NCBI GenBank assembly: GCA_029861485.1
Contig: JAOTZF010000075.1
Coordinates: 1 to 8,180 of the forward strand
Source: Thermoleophilia bacterium
Lineage (GTDB): Bacteria; Actinomycetota; Thermoleophilia; Miltoncostaeales; Miltoncostaeaceae
Direction of reading: 5' to 3'
Length of the DNA stretch: 8,180 nt
Position 1 is the stretch's first letter. Each line of letters starts with the position of its first letter. Below the pieces are notes generated by a model. That model ran no database searches. It had not been told where the DNA came from and saw only the letters and a program-made list of their open reading frames with translations. Shown one piece after another: positions 5,407 to 8,180 of this stretch. The translations under genes were made by a program, and so were the position numbers.

Positions 5407-7767
5407 CTAGTCGCCCAGGATCTCGCGGTAGAGCTCGACGAGCTGGTCCGCCTGGCGCTCGAAGCCGAACTGCTCGACGAAGGCGGCGCGCGCCCTCAGG
5501 CCCATCTGCTCCGCCTCCGGGCTCTCAAGGATGTGGGTGAGCGCGTCGGCATGGGCCTGCGCATCGGCCGCCGGTACGGCGATGCCGCACCTCGCCGAGC
5601 GCACGATCTGCCCCATCAGGCCGATGTCGCTGACCACGACCGGGCGGGCGGCGGCCATCGCCTCGAAGAGCTTGGTCGGTACCACCGGGCGCGACATGTT
5701 GCCGTGGCTCGCCTGGATGGGGATCCAGGCGACCTTGCACCAGGCCAGCTGACGGGGGACGTCCTCCGGCGGCACGGGGCCGGTCGCCTCCACGCCTGCC
5801 GGCAGCGCCCCGGGATCACCGGGACCCACGAGCCGGAGCACCGCGCCGGCCGCCTGCACGAGCGGAAAGGCCTCGCGCATCAGCCCAATGCCGCGATGCA
5901 CTCCGATGCCCCCGATGTAGATGACGCGCGGTTCGCTGGGGAGCGTGGCCGGCTCGGAGAACTCGTCGGACCAGGGGCTGTTGTCGACCGGTGTTGCCCG
6001 TGCCCCGCTGTTCGCGAACCGTGCGGCCAGGTCGGGGTTCGCGGTGACGACGCCCGCAAGCCGGCTCGCGAGCCACTGCTCGGCCCGCTCGGCGACGAGG
6101 GCAATCGGCAGCCGCGCCGGAGCGGGGAGCCACGCCTTGGTCCGCGCCGTGCGGCCGAGGTATTCGTGAACGTCGTAGACCACGGGGCGCCCGGTTCGTC
6201 GTGAGAGCCACAGCGCCGCCGGCAGAAGCTCGGGGTCGTGGACGTGGTAGATGTCCGCATCGAGTTCGCTGGCCTTCTGCATCAGGCGCCACCCGCCGAT
6301 GAGCCGCCGCGCCCGACCGGGCTTTCGGGCGAGAGCAAGCACCCGCGCGTCGGCGCCCGCGCGGCGCAGCGCGTGCACCTCCTTGTGCGAGATGCGGATA
6401 TCGGTCGGCTGGTGCACGCTCGTCAGGTGAATGGCGCGCCGGCCGTCGAGCCGCCCTCCGCGAGGTCCCGCCGGTGGCCGCACCGGCCCAATCGCCGCGC
6501 CGGCTGACCGCAGCTCGTCGAGCAGCTCTGCCCAGAGCGGGCCGTACCCCTGCGCCCGCTCGTCGGCGAGGTAGGTGTTGTGCCACAGCAACGATGCGCG
6601 CCCGCCAGCGTGCCGCACGACGTCAAGCACACCGAGCGCTCGCTGCTTCGCCTCGTCGGCCGCGAGCCCCAGCTGGCGGTGGAGCGTCGTGTCCATCACC
6701 GCCAGCGGAACGAGCGTGAGCTCCGCTGCGCGCTCTTCTCCGACCAGCCACGGCCGAAACGGCCGAGCGATCCCGCAGGCGAAGCCCGGCGCCTCGCTGA
6801 ACCCGAGCGATGCGTCGTACGTGACGCCCGCCTGCTCGAGCCAGCGCACCGTCTCGTGGTAGCGAAAGCGCAGGTAGTGAAACCGCACGCCGAGGATCTC
6901 CCCCACCTCGTCGCGCAGCGCGGTGAGCTCTTCCGCGAGCGCCTCTGCGCTCTCTGAGGAGGCAAACGAGGCATGCAGGCCAACCTCGCCGCCGGCCGCG
7001 GCGACGGCGCGCGCCATGTGGCGCCGGGTTCTCTCATAGGTCCGCCTTGGAGTGCCATCCAGACGATTCTGATTGCGCCCGATGAAGAAGACCGTCGGCG
7101 CGGTGCCGCGGCGACCCGCGGCCTCGAGCAGGTCGGGGATGTTGTTCCAGGGGTCACCGAACGCGAGTGAGGCCACGGCGCCAAGCGAACCTCGGCGCAG
7201 CATGCCGGCAACCGACCGAGGGGTCCGACGCCGAATCCGGTCGATGTCGTGAGTGATCGCGACGCTCCACTCGCTCGGCGGATCGATTCCGAGCACGTCG
7301 CGCAGCGCCGCGATGTAGTCCTCGACCAGCGGGCGCTCCAGCTCCAGCCCGGCGATCCGGCCGAACGCGCTGGCCCCAAGCGGAAGCCGGTCGAAGCGGT
7401 CGCGCTCGGCGACGTGCAGCTCATCCCAGCGCGAGAGCAGATAGAAGGCCGAGGCCACGATGTCTCCCGCAAACGGCCCCGAGCGCGTCGCGGGGGGAAA
7501 CAGGTAGTCGAGACCCGCCGCGCGGTGCGTGCCGTCGCCGGGGAAAGGATCCTCGCGCTCGAAGAAGGCCTGACAGTCGCGCTCCAGCGGAATCCAGACG
7601 GCATCCGGATTCGACGGCGAGCTCGGCGCGTAGACCAGCTCGCCGTCGTCGTCGACGAAGAGCGCCTGTCGGCCGACGGCTTCTGCCAACAGGTCGAGCA
7701 CCCATCGGGCCCGAGGCTCGAATGCGGGACGTGCGCCGGCTATCTCGATGCGAAGGGAAGCGTGCAT
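5407..7767 (-). CDS. Fusion: DUF7033/polysaccharide deacetylase-like + GT4 glycosyltransferase
   Basis: This 786-residue cytoplasmic-looking protein has two enzyme halves. The N-terminal half has a DUF7033-type region (about 15-160; DYLFPP, SAFYLLSRWDE) and then a NodB-like deacetylase fold (about 165-430). That fold shows THDID at 172-176, FFIG 227-230, GLHASFAS 263-270, HYLRFRYHE 297-305, YDASLGF 317-323 and LLWHNTYL 393-400. The C-terminal half (about 445-786) is a GT4, GT-B-fold glycosyltransferase: HLTSVHQPTDIRISHKE 447-463, YHVHDPELLP 507-516, VYDVHEY 530-536, YIGGIGVHRGI 617-627 and PTKLFEAMAAARPVVVSD 697-714. Both families occur in capsule, exopolysaccharide and O-antigen loci, so the likely role is building or trimming a surface polysaccharide; donor and acceptor are unknown. 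I chose the ATG at 7767. The frame runs upstream to 7953, but those 62 codons lie over the nitroreductase gene and look random. The start is 10 bp after the nitroreductase stop with no clear ribosome site, so translation may be coupled. Confidence 0.9.
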   Translation of the reverse strand: MHASLRIEIAGARPAFEPRARWVLDLLAEAVGRQALFVDDDGELVYAPSSPSNPDAVWIPLERDCQAFFEREDPFPGDGTHRAAGLDYLFPPATRSGPFAGDIVASAFYLLSRWDELHVAERDRFDRLPLGASAFGRIAGLELERPLVEDYIAALRDVLGIDPPSEWSVAITHDIDRIRRRTPRSVAGMLRRGSLGAVASLAFGDPWNNIPDLLEAAGRRGTAPTVFFIGRNQNRLDGTPRRTYERTRRHMARAVAAAGGEVGLHASFASSESAEALAEELTALRDEVGEILGVRFHYLRFRYHETVRWLEQAGVTYDASLGFSEAPGFACGIARPFRPWLVGEERAAELTLVPLAVMDTTLHRQLGLAADEAKQRALGVLDVVRHAGGRASLLWHNTYLADERAQGYGPLWAELLDELRSAGAAIGPVRPPAGPRGGRLDGRRAIHLTSVHQPTDIRISHKEVHALRRAGADARVLALARKPGRARRLIGGWRLMQKASELDADIYHVHDPELLPAALWLSRRTGRPVVYDVHEYLGRTARTKAWLPAPARLPIALVAERAEQWLASRLAGVVTANPDLAARFANSGARATPVDNSPWSDEFSEPATLPSEPRVIYIGGIGVHRGIGLMREAFPLVQAAGAVLRLVGPGDPGALPAGVEATGPVPPEDVPRQLAWCKVAWIPIQASHGNMSRPVVPTKLFEAMAAARPVVVSDIGLMGQIVRSARCGIAVPAADAQAHADALTHILESPEAEQMGLRARAAFVEQFGFERQADQLVELYREILGD

Positions 7768-7777
7768 CGAGACCGGA

Positions 7778-8180
7778 CTACTCGGCAGACAGCGGCGAGC
7801 CGAGCTCTCCCCTGCGTCCGTCCCATTGGTGCACCACCTCGTCGATCCCCACCCGGCGGCGCTCGGCGGGCGCAGTCGCGGCCGTCCCGAGGTAGATGAA
7901 GCCGAGGATCTCGTCATCCGGATCGTGCCCCAGCGCCCGCTTGATCTCGGCATGGAAAGCGGGCCATTCGCTGAGCCACTGCCCTGCGTACCCCAGGGCG
8001 TGGGCAGCGTTGAGGATGTTCTGGCAGACAGCGCCTCCGGAGAGCATCTGCTCGACCTCGGGAATCTCGTGCCCCGGCAGAATGCGACTGGTCACCACGA
8101 GCAGCACCGGCGCGCGACGAGGCCGCTCGCGCTCGAGCCCGACTTCCTCGGCGCCGGCCTCGGGATTCTCCGCGGCAATA
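7778..8180 (-). CDS. Nitroreductase-family protein, 5' end outside window
   Basis: The last 133 residues of a nitroreductase-fold flavoprotein are visible; the frame is open to the window edge, so the GTG at 8107 is internal. The pattern RAPVLLVVTSRI, then IPEVEQMLSGGAVCQNILNA and AHALGYAGQWLSEWP, then ILGFIYLGTA matches the core and C-terminal part of the small YdjA-like group (about 180-200 residues in full). These are FMN-dependent, usually dimeric NAD(P)H oxidoreductases. The natural substrate of such proteins is mostly unknown, and nothing here narrows it. The stop lies 10 bp before the start of the deacetylase-glycosyltransferase fusion on the same strand, so the two are probably co-transcribed. 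A direct metabolic link to polysaccharide synthesis is not evident. Family is confident; the YdjA-like subgroup is likely but not certain. Confidence 0.87.
   Translation of the reverse strand, partial: IAAENPEAGAEEVGLERERPRRAPVLLVVTSRILPGHEIPEVEQMLSGGAVCQNILNAAHALGYAGQWLSEWPAFHAEIKRALGHDPDDEILGFIYLGTAATAPAERRRVGIDEVVHQWDGRRGELGSPLSAE

Noticed and set aside
7768..7953. N-terminal extension of the fusion gene by 62 codons
   Set aside because: These codons overlap the nitroreductase gene in another frame and read as Arg/Ser-rich random sequence; the DUF7033-type region begins after the ATG at 7767.
1..8180. CRISPR arrays, tRNA or rRNA genes, insertion sequences, riboswitches
   Set aside because: Read for regularly spaced repeats, tRNA-like cloverleaf signatures, transposase motifs and terminal repeats; nothing convincing was seen by eye.

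Overview
The window is a dense, high-GC bacterial segment. Coding frames have mostly G or C at the third codon position, GTG starts are used, and genes are packed into tight operons. Together with the families present (an actinobacterial-looking MFS transporter, a GAF-GGDEF-EAL protein, a FIST-domain sensor, a DUF7033-type deacetylase joined to a GT4 glycosyltransferase), this suggests an actinomycete-type soil bacterium, perhaps of the Thermoleophilia/Solirubrobacterales kind. That placement is inference from family resemblance and composition; no rRNA or other marker gene is present.

Layout: (1) 2-853, + strand: the C-terminal two thirds of an MFS transporter, cut by the window edge. It converges on (2) a minus-strand operon, 4745 down to 924, transcribed in the order unrecognised 107-aa protein, FIST-domain protein, GGDEF-EAL protein. 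The first two are joined by a 4-base ATGA start/stop overlap, and the last two are 16 bp apart. FIST domains are presumed ligand-binding sensors, and the downstream protein keeps the residues needed both to make and to break c-di-GMP. The operon therefore looks like a compact sensory/second-messenger module. (3) 4746-5028 is mostly without a convincing gene; it holds a strong hairpin (4821-4847) and a doubtful small minus-strand ORF. A + strand ORF of about 112 codons (5029-5367) has a good coding pattern but no family I recognise. (4) 5371-5404 is a perfect 15-bp inverted repeat between converging stop codons, a likely bidirectional terminator. (5) 8180 down to 5407, minus strand: the 3' part of a nitroreductase-family gene, then 10 bp later a 786-aa protein. 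The latter fuses a polysaccharide-deacetylase-like half (DUF7033 plus NodB-like fold) to a GT4 glycosyltransferase half, presumably for surface polysaccharide assembly.

The two items most worth following are the FIST/c-di-GMP operon with its unknown small first gene, and the deacetylase-glycosyltransferase fusion. I saw no CRISPR array, transposase, integrase, tRNA or rRNA gene, and no clear defence system.
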